From: Acinetobacter pittii ANC 4050
GTDB taxonomy: Bacteria > Pseudomonadota > Gammaproteobacteria > Pseudomonadales > Moraxellaceae
Assembly (NCBI RefSeq): GCF_000399685.1
Contig: NZ_KB976987.1
Location: 2,557,954-2,621,953 of the forward strand
DNA length: 64,000 nt
Reading direction: 5' to 3'
Shown: in pieces, positions 10,741-19,410 of the stretch
Position numbering within the stretch: the first letter of the stretch is position 1
Layout of the letters: every line of letters begins with the position of its first letter
Notes under the pieces: generated by a model
What the model was told of the DNA's origin: nothing
The model's database searches: none
What the model saw: the letters and a program-made list of their open reading frames with translations, nothing else
Program-made: the position numbers and the translations under genes

Positions 10741-13029
10741 ATGTCTTTGATTAGAACACGTAAAAAAATTGTTTCATCTGCAATAGCCTCATCGCTATCA
10801 ATGATTGCAACAACAGCTATGGCACAAGAAGCAGTTTCACAATTACCGACGATTCATACTCAAGCGACTCAAGAAGAATCTTTAAAAGTAGATCAGTCAG
10901 CAAACTCTAAATTCGTGGCTCCTCTCAAAGACACACCAAAATCAGTCTCTATTCTTTCTCAAAAATTAATTAAAGATACAAACTCTAATACCCTTCTCGA
11001 AGCTTTACGCTATGAGCCAGGCATTACTTTAGGTGCAGGTGAAGGTGGTACACCATTTACCGATATGCCTTATATTCGTGGTTATAGCGGTCAGTCTTCT
11101 ATTTATGTTGATGGTGTTCGTAATACAACGTCTCAAAACCGCGATATGTTTGCGATTGAACAAGTTGAAGTGATTAAAGGCTCTTCGTCTGCTCTTGGTG
11201 GCGGTGGTAGCGTTGGTGGAAGTATTAACTTAATCCCTAAAGTTGCTCATGAAGGCGACGTATACCAAGGCAGTGTTCAAGGCGGAACTGATAATTATCG
11301 TCATATCCAGCTTGATGCCAACAAAGACTTTGGAAATGGCATTGCTGGTCGTGTTGTGATTATGGGCCATGAAAATGAAAAAGCTGGTCAAAGTAACGGT
11401 GCCGAATATGCTCGTGCCGGTATTGCATCAAGTCTTGCATTTGGGCTAGATACAGCAACCCGTGGAACACTGAGCTACTACTATTTACGTAGTAATGATG
11501 AACCAGATGCAGGTATTCCATTTAACAATGCAAACCCAGCAAAACCTCCAGTTGGGGTTATTGTAACACCTGGTGATGGTAAACCTGTTGATGTAAAAGC
11601 TGGAACCTACTATGGCTGGAAAGCACGTGATTTCGATAAACGAGAAAATCACATTGGTACGTTTAAGTTAGAACACGACTTTAATGAAAACCTTACTTTG
11701 TCGAATGTAGCAACCTATAACAAGTCTAAATCTGATTATGTTTATACGAATGCTGATGACTCTAAGGGTAATATTTACAGAGGTACAATCGCTCGCCGTG
11801 CGTTAAGCCGTATCTTAGATAGTGATGCTTATAGCGACCAGCTTTCTTTAAAAGGTAAATTCAATACAGGTAGCTTAAAACACTCTTTTAATGTTGGTAC
11901 TGAGTGGAGCTTCCAAGAAACTGACCAAGGCGTATATACCTTTACTAATGCTGCTGGTGAAACTACATCGACTATTTTAGACAGTAATATTCAAAACTGT
12001 AATTCGGCTGCGGCTGCTTCAAATGGCTGGTGTACAAGTTTAAATAACCCAGGAAACGGCGCCTTCTATGACACACGTGGAGCAATTAAAGCGCAATCTA
12101 CGACACGCAGTCATAATGTAGGGGTTTATGCTTTAGATAGTATTGAATTTAATCCACAATGGTTACTTAACTTAGGTATTCGTTGGGATAAGTTCGAAAC
12201 TGAGAAAAAATATAATAAGGATGTAGATGGACGTACTCCTCATAAAACTGGCGATAAATTAGAAAGCGATACGGATTACTTCTCTTACCAAGCCGGTCTA
12301 GTTTTTAAACCAACCGAAGATGGTAGTATTTATTTAAGCTACGCTACATCAGCAAACCCGGTAGGTGTGCTCGCTGAAGGTGATACTGGTTCAGATTCTA
12401 TTAGCGATTCAGGTAGTGCAAGTGCGAGTGCAAATGATTTAAAACCTGAAGAAGCACGTACCTTTGAATTAGGTACAAAATGGGATTTATTTAATAACCG
12501 TGCAAACTTAACAGCAGCTATTTTCCGTACCGAAAAGCAAAATACTCGCATCCAAATCGACCCAAATACGACTGCCAATGCAGGTAAAAGTAAAGTTGAC
12601 GGTTTTGAGATTAGTTTGAACGGAAAAATTACCGACAAATGGGATGTTTCTACAGGCTATAGCTATTTAGATAGCGAAATCACTGAAGCGGCATACAATG
12701 CAGTTGCTCAAGAAGGTAAACCATTACCATTTGTAGCGAAAAATAGTGCTACCTTATGGTCTACTTACAGAGTAATGCCTCAATTGACTTTAGGTGCTGG
12801 TGTTGAATATCGTGATCAAGTTTTCGTAAATACAACTGCTCCGAAATATTTGCCAACCTATACCATTTATAATGCTATGGCTAAATACGACGTCAACAAA
12901 AACGTAAACTTACAGCTTAACATCAACAATATCTCGGATAAGCGTTATTTCACTAGTGCACATGCAGCTCACTACGCGTTTGAAGGTAATGGCCGTAATG
13001 CTGTCTTAGCGATTAACTTTAAATACTAA
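10741..13029 (+). CDS. piuA: TonB-dependent siderophore receptor, PiuA type
   Basis: Outer-membrane receptor for ferric catecholate-type siderophores. 762 residues. A signal peptide ends at TAMA|Q (A28/Q29). A plug domain follows (LKDTPKSVSILSQKLI, LRYEPGITLGAGEGG, YIRGYSGQSSIYVDGVRN, VEVIKGSSSALGGGG), then a beta-barrel ending in a terminal aromatic (FKY). A PiuC-type dioxygenase lies directly downstream, the arrangement known for piuA-piuC in Acinetobacter and Pseudomonas. PiuA receptors of these genera take up siderophore-antibiotic conjugates such as cefiderocol. The exact natural ligand cannot be read from sequence. Energised by the TonB-ExbB-ExbD system, a copy of which is encoded at 32.5-34.3 kb. 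Confidence 0.88.
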   Translation: MSLIRTRKKIVSSAIASSLSMIATTAMAQEAVSQLPTIHTQATQEESLKVDQSANSKFVAPLKDTPKSVSILSQKLIKDTNSNTLLEALRYEPGITLGAGEGGTPFTDMPYIRGYSGQSSIYVDGVRNTTSQNRDMFAIEQVEVIKGSSSALGGGGSVGGSINLIPKVAHEGDVYQGSVQGGTDNYRHIQLDANKDFGNGIAGRVVIMGHENEKAGQSNGAEYARAGIASSLAFGLDTATRGTLSYYYLRSNDEPDAGIPFNNANPAKPPVGVIVTPGDGKPVDVKAGTYYGWKARDFDKRENHIGTFKLEHDFNENLTLSNVATYNKSKSDYVYTNADDSKGNIYRGTIARRALSRILDSDAYSDQLSLKGKFNTGSLKHSFNVGTEWSFQETDQGVYTFTNAAGETTSTILDSNIQNCNSAAAASNGWCTSLNNPGNGAFYDTRGAIKAQSTTRSHNVGVYALDSIEFNPQWLLNLGIRWDKFETEKKYNKDVDGRTPHKTGDKLESDTDYFSYQAGLVFKPTEDGSIYLSYATSANPVGVLAEGDTGSDSISDSGSASASANDLKPEEARTFELGTKWDLFNNRANLTAAIFRTEKQNTRIQIDPNTTANAGKSKVDGFEISLNGKITDKWDVSTGYSYLDSEITEAAYNAVAQEGKPLPFVAKNSATLWSTYRVMPQLTLGAGVEYRDQVFVNTTAPKYLPTYTIYNAMAKYDVNKNVNLQLNINNISDKRYFTSAHAAHYAFEGNGRNAVLAINFKY

Positions 13030-13034
13030 GTTTA

Positions 13035-13059
13035 AATTCCATAAATTATTTATGGAATT
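13035..13059. other. Hairpin after piuA
   Basis: AATTCCATAAA/TTTATGGAATT, an 11-bp stem with a 3-nt loop and no T tract. It may protect the piuA mRNA 3' end ahead of the terminator at 13076. Confidence 0.5.
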
Positions 13060-13075
13060 AATTGAAATTCATATA

Positions 13076-13105
13076 AAATAGCCTCATCACGAGGCTATTT
13101 TTACA
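13076..13105 (+). terminator. Terminator between piuA and piuC
   Basis: AAATAGCCTC/GAGGCTATTT with a 5-nt loop and trailing Ts. Some read-through into piuC (start 13136) is plausible, since no other promoter is obvious in the 30-base gap. Confidence 0.75.
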
Positions 13106-13135
13106 AATGAAGTCGCTATATAAAAGGTGTTTGCT

Positions 13136-13819
13136 GTGATTCATCATATCCCCAATGTTTTAAGCAAAGAGCAAGTTGCCGAGTTTCGTAAGCTCATGGA
13201 AGAAGCCAATTGGGTAGGTGGAAAAGTGACTGCCGGCACCTTGTCTGCTTCTGTTAAAAGAAATCAGCAACTTTCAGAACAAGATCCGCTTACCCACCAT
13301 TTAAGTGAGATTGTCATCAAAGCAATTTGGCAAAATCCTGTGTTTCAGGCCGCAGCCTTACCTCATAAAATTATTCCACCGCTTTTTAATCGTTATGATG
13401 AACATGAAAGCTTTGGTTTCCATGTAGATAACTCAATTCGCCTTATCCGCGGGACTTCTGAACAGCTACGCACCGATTTATCATGTACCTTATTTTTAAG
13501 TGAACCTGATGAATATGAAGGTGGTGACCTCGTTATTGAAGACACTTATGGTTATCACGAAGTCAAATTGCCCGCAGGTGATGTGGTGCTCTACCCTTCT
13601 ACCAGCCTACATGAAGTCAGCAGTATTACCTCTGGTACTCGTTTTGCTTCTTTTTTCTGGGTACAAAGTCTGGTTCGAGACGATAGTAAACGCCATCTCT
13701 TATTTAATCTTGATGAGAGCATTCGAGAACTACGCAAATCACACGGCGATAACTATCCACAAGTCATGAAGCTCACCAACATTTATCATAATTTAATTCG
13801 TATGTGGTCAGAACTGTAA
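13136..13819 (+). CDS. piuC: Fe(II)/2-oxoglutarate-dependent PKHD-type hydroxylase PiuC
   Basis: Cytoplasmic Fe2+-dependent dioxygenase family that accompanies siderophore receptors. 227 residues. The facial triad H96, D98 and H159 and the 2-oxoglutarate-binding R169 are visible (FGFHVDNS, STSLHEV, GTRFASFFW). The start is taken as GTG 13136 (MIHHIPNVLS): AAAGG lies 8 bases before it, and the family N-terminus begins with a similar xxHIPxVLS motif. An in-frame GTG at 13127 overlaps that ribosome-binding site. The substrate is not established for this family. Confidence 0.9.
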   Translation: MIHHIPNVLSKEQVAEFRKLMEEANWVGGKVTAGTLSASVKRNQQLSEQDPLTHHLSEIVIKAIWQNPVFQAAALPHKIIPPLFNRYDEHESFGFHVDNSIRLIRGTSEQLRTDLSCTLFLSEPDEYEGGDLVIEDTYGYHEVKLPAGDVVLYPSTSLHEVSSITSGTRFASFFWVQSLVRDDSKRHLLFNLDESIRELRKSHGDNYPQVMKLTNIYHNLIRMWSEL

Positions 13820-13828
13820 CACTATTTA

Positions 13829-13879
13829 TTTTTGCCTTTTTAAGACTTAATAATCTTTTTTACCCTTAAAAGGCAAAAA
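13829..13879 (+). terminator. Terminator-like hairpin after piuC
   Basis: TTTTTGCC...GGCAAAAA arms with a near-perfect CTTTTTAAG/CTTAAAAG extension and a long loop containing six Ts. It lies 10 bases after the piuC stop. The long loop makes it less certain as a terminator. Confidence 0.5.
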
Positions 13880-13882
13880 TGT

Positions 13883-13936
13883 GAAAATAATTTTCCATAA
13901 AAAATAAAACAGCGCAAAATTAGAAAATTATTTTCT
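13883..13936. promoter_or_regulatory. Pair of palindromic sites upstream of the leu leader
   Basis: GAAAA-TAA-TTTTC (13883-13895) and TAGAAAA-TTA-TTTTCTA (13921-13936 region). Each is a palindrome, the two are exact inverted copies over 13 bp, and their centres are 40 bp apart. The spacing suggests two operators on one face of the helix. The regulator is unknown. Confidence 0.4.
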
Positions 13937-13967
13937 AAACAACTTAACTAAAATTATGATAAGAATT

Positions 13968-13996
13968 TTGCACGAGGTGTAATCATTGTTTAGATG
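13968..13996 (+). promoter_or_regulatory. Candidate promoter of the leu leader-leuA transcript
   Basis: TTGCAC and TAGATG separated by 17 bp. The inferred start, near 14003, lies about 55 nt upstream of the leader peptide ATG. Overlaps an inverted repeat TTTAGAT-N7-ATCTAAA (13989-14009). Confidence 0.4.
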
Positions 13997-14058
13997 TGAT
14001 ATATCTAAATATCAAGATTACCCGCAAACCATCAAACTTATTATTCTACGGTCTAGAG

Positions 14059-14142
14059 ATGAAAACGAATTACTTGTTTGCCCAGCCTACTCAAGCAAGA
14101 CATCATCTGCAACTCCTGATGCTGCGCCAAGCGCGCGTATAA
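14059..14142 (+). CDS. Putative leucine leader peptide of leuA (27 aa)
   Basis: Short ORF, ATG to TAA. It has two His codons followed by a leucine cluster: residues 15-22 read HHLQLLML, and five of 27 codons are Leu, four of them within six codons. It lies 135 bp before leuA on the same strand and is followed at once by mutually exclusive stem-loops. That is the layout of a transcription-attenuation leader sensing charged tRNA-Leu. The ribosome-binding site is weak (AGAG just before the ATG). The peptide is far too short to be an enzyme. Function is inferred from codon content and position. Confidence 0.65.
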   Translation: MKTNYLFAQPTQARHHLQLLMLRQARV

Positions 14143-14143
14143 A

Positions 14144-14191
14144 AATTTTGTCTGCTTTTTAAAGCAGCACTTCAAAATTACCTTTAATTTT
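14144..14191 (+). promoter_or_regulatory. Possible attenuator structures in the leuA leader
   Basis: AATTTTG (14144-14150) can pair with CAAAATT (14173-14179) around an inner CTGCTT/AAGCAG hairpin. The overlapping AAAATTA (14174-14180) can instead pair with TAATTTT (14185-14191). The two pairings exclude each other. Neither looks like a strong classical terminator, so the mechanism is uncertain. Confidence 0.4.
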
Positions 14192-14277
14192 TCTGAATTA
14201 GATACCATATATTAAGTAGAGACGTTGCCTTTTAAATATATCCAGAGCAACCGCGCTACGAGACAAGGAGTTTTCTC

Positions 14278-15975
14278 ATGATGTTGGCTGACCCTAGCAA
14301 AAAATACCGCCGTATGTACCAACGTGTGGATTTACCAGATCGCCAATGGCCGAATAAAGAAATTACAAAAGCGCCAATCTGGATGAGTACCGATTTACGT
14401 GACGGTAACCAAGCAATTTTTGAACCGATGAACATGGAACAAAAATTCAAAATGTTCAAAATGCTTGTGAAAATCGGTTTTAAACATATTGAAATCGGTT
14501 TCCCTTCTGCATCACAAATTGACTTCGATTTTACTCGTATGTTGATCGAAGAAAATCATATTCCTGATGACGTATACATTGAAGTTTTGGTTCAAGCACG
14601 TGACCATTTAATTGAACGTACTTTTGAATCTTTGGCAGGTGCTAAACGCGCAATTGTGCATATTTATAACTCGAACTCTCCTACCTTCCGTCAAAAGGTG
14701 TTGAACGTAGATGTTAATGGTGCAAAACAATTAGCAATTAATGCGGCTCAAAGAGTTAAAGAATATGCTGCGCAGTATCCTCAAACTGACTGGATTTTCC
14801 AGTACAGTCCAGAATGTTTCTCTGCAACTGAATTAGAAGTGGCTAAAGATGTCTGTGATGCCGTCACAGAAATCTGGGATGCACGTCCTGACCATAAAGT
14901 GATTTTAAACTTACCTGCGACTGTAGAAGTTTCTACACCAAATGTTTATGCAGACCAAATTGAATGGATGCATCGTAATTTGGCACGTCGTGATGGCGTG
15001 ATCATTTCTGTTCACTGCCACAATGACCGCGGCTGTGGTATTGCTGCCTCAGAACTTGCCATTATGGCAGGTGCTGACCGTGTAGAAGGTTGTGTGTTTG
15101 GTAATGGTGAACGTACAGGTAACGTTGACGTTGCAGCAATTGCGTTGAACATGTACACCCAAGGTGTAGCGCCTGAGTTAGATTTTTCTAACATTAATGA
15201 AGTGATTGCAACGATTGAAGAATGTACTGGCTTACCGGTACACCCTCGTCATCCATATGCAGGTGACTTGGTATTTACTGCGTTCTCTGGTTCACATCAG
15301 GATGCGATCAAAAAAGGCTTCGAGTATCAGAAAAACGAAGAAGTCTGGGATATGCCTTACTTACCAATCGACCCGAAAGATTTGGGCCGCGACTATGATG
15401 CTGTAATTCGTGTAAACAGCCAGTCTGGTAAAGGTGGTATTGCATACTTATTAGAATCGAACTACAACGTTGTGTTGCCACGTCGCTTACAAATCGAATT
15501 TAGCCAAGTTGTTCAACAATATGCTGATGAGAACGGTACTGAAATTAATGCCAAAGAAATCTGGACATTATTTAAAGACACTTATGTTGATGTGAAAAAC
15601 CATCATTACACAGTTAAACACTACAAGTTATCTGATATTAACGGTACTCAGATTATAGAACTTGATGTGGATGTCGAAGGTGAAACACAACAACTTCGTG
15701 GTGAAGGTAACGGCCCAATCTCTGCGTTCTTAAATGCACTTCAATTACCAATTGACGTATTGAACTATGAAGAACGTAGTATTAGTTCAGGTGCAAATGC
15801 GAAAGCATTAACCTTAATTGAGCTTCAAGTAAAAGGTACAGGTAAAGGTTCATTTGGTGCCGGTGTTCATGACAATACAGTCACCTCATCCATTGAAGCA
15901 ATTATCGCTTGTACCAACCGTTTGATTGATCAAGGTGTTTTAAGTACAGATCAGGTGGTTGCCGCCGCTGTTTAA
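14278..15975 (+). CDS. leuA: 2-isopropylmalate synthase
   Basis: First committed step of leucine synthesis: acetyl-CoA + 2-ketoisovalerate to 2-isopropylmalate. At 565 residues it is the longer LeuA form. The catalytic TIM-barrel domain carries TDLRDGNQA near residue 40 and the metal-binding HCHNDRGCG near 247. A C-terminal regulatory domain from about 430 ends in [26 protein letters not shown] precedes the ATG. A leucine-rich leader peptide upstream points to attenuation as well as the usual feedback inhibition by leucine. Confidence 0.96.
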   Translation: MMLADPSKKYRRMYQRVDLPDRQWPNKEITKAPIWMSTDLRDGNQAIFEPMNMEQKFKMFKMLVKIGFKHIEIGFPSASQIDFDFTRMLIEENHIPDDVYIEVLVQARDHLIERTFESLAGAKRAIVHIYNSNSPTFRQKVLNVDVNGAKQLAINAAQRVKEYAAQYPQTDWIFQYSPECFSATELEVAKDVCDAVTEIWDARPDHKVILNLPATVEVSTPNVYADQIEWMHRNLARRDGVIISVHCHNDRGCGIAASELAIMAGADRVEGCVFGNGERTGNVDVAAIALNMYTQGVAPELDFSNINEVIATIEECTGLPVHPRHPYAGDLVFTAFSGSHQDAIKKGFEYQKNEEVWDMPYLPIDPKDLGRDYDAVIRVNSQSGKGGIAYLLESNYNVVLPRRLQIEFSQVVQQYADENGTEINAKEIWTLFKDTYVDVKNHHYTVKHYKLSDINGTQIIELDVDVEGETQQLRGEGNGPISAFLNALQLPIDVLNYEERSISSGANAKALTLIELQVKGTGKGSFGAGVHDNTVTSSIEAIIACTNRLIDQGVLSTDQVVAAAV

Positions 15976-15992
15976 TTAAAAAAAAGACTTTG

Positions 15993-16027
15993 GAAAGGAT
16001 ACCTAGCTTGGTATCCTTTCTTTTTAT
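15993..16027 (+). terminator. Terminator after leuA
   Basis: GAAAGGATACC/GGTATCCTTTC with a 6-nt loop and a T run. It lies between leuA and metX and argues against any metX start upstream of 16028. Confidence 0.92.
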
Positions 16028-16058
16028 TCCTGAAAGATTTAAAAGGCGAAATGTTCCC

Positions 16059-17219
16059 GTGTCTTTTCCAGCTGATTCAGTGGGGTTAGTCACTCCGCAA
16101 AAGTTCCAATTTGAAGAACCATTACATCTTGAATGTGGGCGTGTTTTGCCTCGTTTTGAATTAATGGTTGAAACTTACGGCACTTTAAATGCAGATCAAT
16201 CAAATGCCATTTTAATCTGTCATGCTCTTTCCGGACATCATCATGCGGCCGGTTATCACCATGAAGATGATAAAAAAGCTGGATGGTGGGATAGCTGTAT
16301 TGGCCCGGGTAAGGCAATCGATACAAATAAGTTTTTTGTAGTTTCGCTCAATAATATTGGTGGATGTAGTGGCTCAACTGGTCCAACATCGCCAAATCCT
16401 GAAAATGATAACCGTCCTTATGGACCGGATTTTCCGTTAGTAACGGTGCGCGACTGGGTTAAAACTCAGGCCATGCTTTCTGACCGTTTAGGTGTAAACG
16501 TCTGGTATGCAGTGGTTGGTGGGTCATTAGGGGGCATGCAAGCCCTACAATGGTCAGTCGATTATCCTGACCGTCTACAAAAGTGTGTGATTATTGCCAG
16601 TGCACCAAAGCTTTCAGCACAAAATATTGCATTTAACGAAGTTGCACGACAGTCGATCTTGTCCGATCCAGATTTCCATCATGGTCGTTATTTAGAAAAT
16701 GATAGTTACCCGAAACGCGGACTAATTTTGGCTCGCATGGTAGGTCATATCACCTATCTTTCAGAAGAAGCCATGAAACAAAAATTTGGCCGTGATTTAA
16801 AATCTGGCAAATTTATGTATGGTTTTGATGTCGAATTTCAGGTCGAAAGCTATCTTCGTTATCAAGGCGAACAGTTCAGCCGTAACTTTGATGCCAATAC
16901 CTACCTCATCATGACCAAAGCTTTAGATTATTTTGACCCATCACGTGAATACGGCCACTCACTCACTGAAGCAATGGGCAAAACCAAATGTCAGTTCTTG
17001 ATTGTCTCGTTTACCACTGACTGGCGTTTTGCACCAAGCCGTTCACAAGAAATTGTAGATGCACTTATTACTAATCATAAGCCTGTAAGTTACTTAGATA
17101 TTGATGCTGAGCAAGGTCATGACTCGTTCTTATTCCCTATTCCACTGTATGTCAAAACTATGCGCGCTTTCTTAGGCGGTGAAGAACACTTAAAATCGAC
17201 ATCACTGGAGGCAAGCTAA
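16059..17219 (+). CDS. metX: Homoserine O-acyltransferase MetX
   Basis: Acylates L-homoserine in methionine synthesis. 386 residues, alpha/beta-hydrolase fold. Nucleophile S156 is in GGSLGGM. The likely charge-relay pair is the Asp of FTTDWRF near 321 and H354 in GHDSFLF. The GTG at 16059 (MSFPADS) gives the standard length of Acinetobacter MetX; upstream in-frame starts fall in the leuA terminator. Proteobacterial MetX enzymes paired with MetW often use succinyl-CoA and not acetyl-CoA, so the acyl donor is left open. The stop overlaps the metW start (TAATG). Confidence 0.94.
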   Translation: MSFPADSVGLVTPQKFQFEEPLHLECGRVLPRFELMVETYGTLNADQSNAILICHALSGHHHAAGYHHEDDKKAGWWDSCIGPGKAIDTNKFFVVSLNNIGGCSGSTGPTSPNPENDNRPYGPDFPLVTVRDWVKTQAMLSDRLGVNVWYAVVGGSLGGMQALQWSVDYPDRLQKCVIIASAPKLSAQNIAFNEVARQSILSDPDFHHGRYLENDSYPKRGLILARMVGHITYLSEEAMKQKFGRDLKSGKFMYGFDVEFQVESYLRYQGEQFSRNFDANTYLIMTKALDYFDPSREYGHSLTEAMGKTKCQFLIVSFTTDWRFAPSRSQEIVDALITNHKPVSYLDIDAEQGHDSFLFPIPLYVKTMRAFLGGEEHLKSTSLEAS

Positions 17220-17812
17220 TGCGTATTGATCAACAACTAGCAGAAAAGTGGATTAAACCCGGCTCAAGCGTACTCGATTTAGGGTGTGGTGACGGTGAAT
17301 TACTCGCTCATATGAGCCAAAAGCATCAAATTCGTGCTTATGGTTTAGAAATTGATCAAGAAAAGATTGCAATTGCCGTCAGTCGCGGGTTAAATATTAT
17401 TCAACAAGATTTGAATCTCGGCTTAAGCCGCTTTGCTGACCAGTCATTTGACTATGTGGTTATGGCACAAGCTTTGCAAGCCGTAGATGCACCCGATGTT
17501 TTATTAAGAGACATGGTGCGTGTGGGTAAACAGGCCATTATTACTTTTCCAAACTTTGCGCATTGGAAGACTCGCTCTTTTCTTGCATTAAAAGGAATGA
17601 TGCCTGTATCGGATGCTCTACCATATATGTGGTATAACACCCCCAACATTCATTTATGTACATTTAAAGATTTTGAAGCACTATGTGCTGAAAATCAGAT
17701 ACAAATTATTAATCGACTCGCCGTCAATGGAAATCAGCAGGGAAGCCTGTTAAGCAAACATGTTCCGAATTTGTTTGGTGAAGTCGCTATTTATCGAGTG
17801 AGTGCACTATGA
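17219..17812 (+). CDS. metW: Methionine biosynthesis protein MetW
   Basis: Methyltransferase-fold partner of MetX, needed for or stimulating homoserine acylation in several proteobacteria. 197 residues. The Rossmann-like motif VLDLGCGDGELL is near residue 20. The family segments VVMAQALQA and ITFPNFAHWKTR are present. The ATG overlaps the metX stop by one base, so translation is coupled. Followed with a 4-base overlap by a Sel1 gene. Confidence 0.93.
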   Translation: MRIDQQLAEKWIKPGSSVLDLGCGDGELLAHMSQKHQIRAYGLEIDQEKIAIAVSRGLNIIQQDLNLGLSRFADQSFDYVVMAQALQAVDAPDVLLRDMVRVGKQAIITFPNFAHWKTRSFLALKGMMPVSDALPYMWYNTPNIHLCTFKDFEALCAENQIQIINRLAVNGNQQGSLLSKHVPNLFGEVAIYRVSAL

Positions 17813-18396
17813 AAAAGACATTATTTAGCACACTATTTGCAGGACTGCTAAGTATGCAGGCTCATGCAGATTATATCGCCCAGCCACAATCGGTTGCGAG
17901 TCAGGCTGCACGTTTTTCAACAATGGGGATTAATGATCTTCAGAAAGCAGCAAAAGCTGGTCAAGCAGGCGCACAATTTTACCTTGGTACACACTACCAA
18001 TATGGTAAAGATGTAGCAAAAGACGAGAAGCAAGCTTTCGCATGGTTTAAAGCAGCAGCTGACCAAGGTTTATCACCAGCACAACTCAACGTGGGCCGTA
18101 TGTATGCCGACGGTATTGGTGTTAAAAAAGATGAGTCTATGGCTCGTAAATACTTTGAAAAAGCAGCAAGCAATGGCGATAACCGTGCAAGCTATAACCT
18201 CGCGATGATGGAAGAGCAAAAGAAAAACTACGTGGGTGCTTACCAGTGGTATGAGCTTTCAACTCGTGATGGCATGCTCGACAATAAAGTGATTAGCCTA
18301 TCTGAAGGTAAGAAAACTGCTCTTGCAGCAAACTTGACTCAAGAACAAATCCGTACAGCACGTGACCGTGCGGACAAATGGATTCAAGCACAATAA
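17809..18396 (+). CDS. Sel1-repeat (TPR-like) exported protein
   Basis: 195 residues. A signal peptide ends at MQAHA|DY (about residue 20). At least two Sel1 repeats are visible (AGAQFYLGTHYQYGKDVAKDE, then LSPAQLNVGRMYADGIGVKKD) with a partial third. It starts inside the metW stop (ATGA overlap), so it is co-translated with metXW. Sel1 proteins usually mediate protein-protein contacts. A link to methionine synthesis is suggested only by the operon. Confidence 0.85.
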   Translation: MKKTLFSTLFAGLLSMQAHADYIAQPQSVASQAARFSTMGINDLQKAAKAGQAGAQFYLGTHYQYGKDVAKDEKQAFAWFKAAADQGLSPAQLNVGRMYADGIGVKKDESMARKYFEKAASNGDNRASYNLAMMEEQKKNYVGAYQWYELSTRDGMLDNKVISLSEGKKTALAANLTQEQIRTARDRADKWIQAQ

Positions 18397-18427
18397 TAAC
18401 GGTTCATCCGTAAAAAACCTTACTCGA

Positions 18428-18464
18428 CTAAAACCACCTTGTATGCTCTACAAGGTGGTTTTAG
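18428..18464 (+). terminator. Terminator after metX-metW-Sel1
   Basis: A 16-bp stem CTAAAACCACCTTGTA/TACAAGGTGGTTTTAG with a 5-nt loop. Only a mixed T-rich tail (CTTATT) follows. Confidence 0.75.
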
Positions 18465-18573
18465 CTTATTAGGATATTCTCATTTATATTCTATTTGTTT
18501 ACCTCTATATCCCCTCTTAAAAAACACGTAACATAACTGATGTTCGATATTAGCTATAAAGTTTGGTTTTATT

Positions 18574-19200
18574 ATGTCTACCCCACATTGGTTTGATCAG
18601 GGCAGTTTAGTTCTTGCCAGCAATAACAAAGGTAAAGTCGCAGAGTTTGAAAAACTTTTTGAACAGCTCAAGTTACCAGTAGAAATTATTCCTCAAGGTC
18701 GCCTTAATATTCCTGATGCAATCGAAGACGGCTTAAGCTTTATTGAAAATGCAATTATTAAAGCGCGTCATGCTTCTAAAATTTCAGGTAAGCCTGCTAT
18801 GGCTGACGACTCTGGTATTTGTGTACCAGTCTTAGGCGGCGCACCTGGTATTTATTCAGCACGCTATGCTGGAGAACATGGTGACGATGCAGCAAATAAT
18901 GCGAAATTATTAAATGACCTTTTACCCTACCGTAAAAATGGTGAAGTAATTGAAGGTATGTTTGTATGCGTACTTGCTTTAGTGACGCATGCTGAAGACC
19001 CTTTACCACAAATTTTCCAAGGCATCTGGCACGGCGAAATTTTAGAAGCTGCACGTGGTGAAAATGGCTTCGGCTATGACCCATTGTTCTGGTTGCCTGA
19101 GCTACAAGTGTCTAGCGCTGAACTTTCTAAAGAAGATAAGAATAAGATTAGTCATCGTGGGCAAGCGATGCAGTTATTTAGAGAGAGCTTACAGAAGTAA
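18574..19200 (+). CDS. rdgB: dITP/XTP pyrophosphatase (RdgB/HAM1 family)
   Basis: Hydrolyses non-canonical purine nucleoside triphosphates to keep them out of DNA. 208 residues. Family motifs: LASNNKGKVAEF at the N-terminus, FIENAIIKARHASK, MADDSGICVPVLGGAPGIYSAR with the catalytic Asp pair, GENGFGYDPLF, and SHRGQAM near the C-terminus. Monocistronic. Confidence 0.95.
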   Translation: MSTPHWFDQGSLVLASNNKGKVAEFEKLFEQLKLPVEIIPQGRLNIPDAIEDGLSFIENAIIKARHASKISGKPAMADDSGICVPVLGGAPGIYSARYAGEHGDDAANNAKLLNDLLPYRKNGEVIEGMFVCVLALVTHAEDPLPQIFQGIWHGEILEAARGENGFGYDPLFWLPELQVSSAELSKEDKNKISHRGQAMQLFRESLQK

Positions 19201-19240
19201 AACTTCATATCGGTTTTAGTTTAACGTTAAAGCCATTTGC

Positions 19241-19342
19241 TATCGTGCTAGGTGACATGGATGTCGCCTGTCGAACTGCGACATCAAGGATGTGTCGTCA
19301 GTTCGACAAATGGTTTTGTTACTTTTGACGAAACAAAAGTAA
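19241..19342 (+). ncRNA. C4-like structured repeat RNA, copy 1
   Basis: Three successive stems: GGTGACAT-GG-ATGTCGCC (19251-19268); GTCGAACTG/CAGTTCGAC (19270-19278 with 19299-19307) enclosing CGACA/TGTCG; TTACTTTTG/CAAAAGTAA (19319-19342). A second copy at 53579 keeps every stem through compensating changes, so this is a conserved RNA and not chance. It resembles the multicopy Acinetobacter sRNA family likened to phage C4 antisense RNA. That assignment is from memory and less certain than the structure. The sense strand is inferred. Confidence 0.65.
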
Positions 19343-19410
19343 ATATTGCCTACATACACAAAATAAGCATATAACCAATATTCTAAGGCTGTATGCTCTA
19401 ACCCTCTTCC

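Noticed and set aside
14041..14277. T-box riboswitch upstream of leuA
   Set aside because: No T-box bulge sequence or specifier stem seen, and such elements are rare outside Gram-positive relatives. The leucine-rich ORF explains the leader better.
15976..16058. SAM riboswitch or longer metX N-terminus upstream of metX
   Set aside because: The gap is filled by the leuA terminator hairpin; no room for a riboswitch, and upstream in-frame starts fall before or in the terminator.
19241..19342. Insertion sequence or transposon end
   Set aside because: No transposase, no terminal inverted repeats bounding the copies and no target duplication. The stems covary between copies, which fits an RNA.
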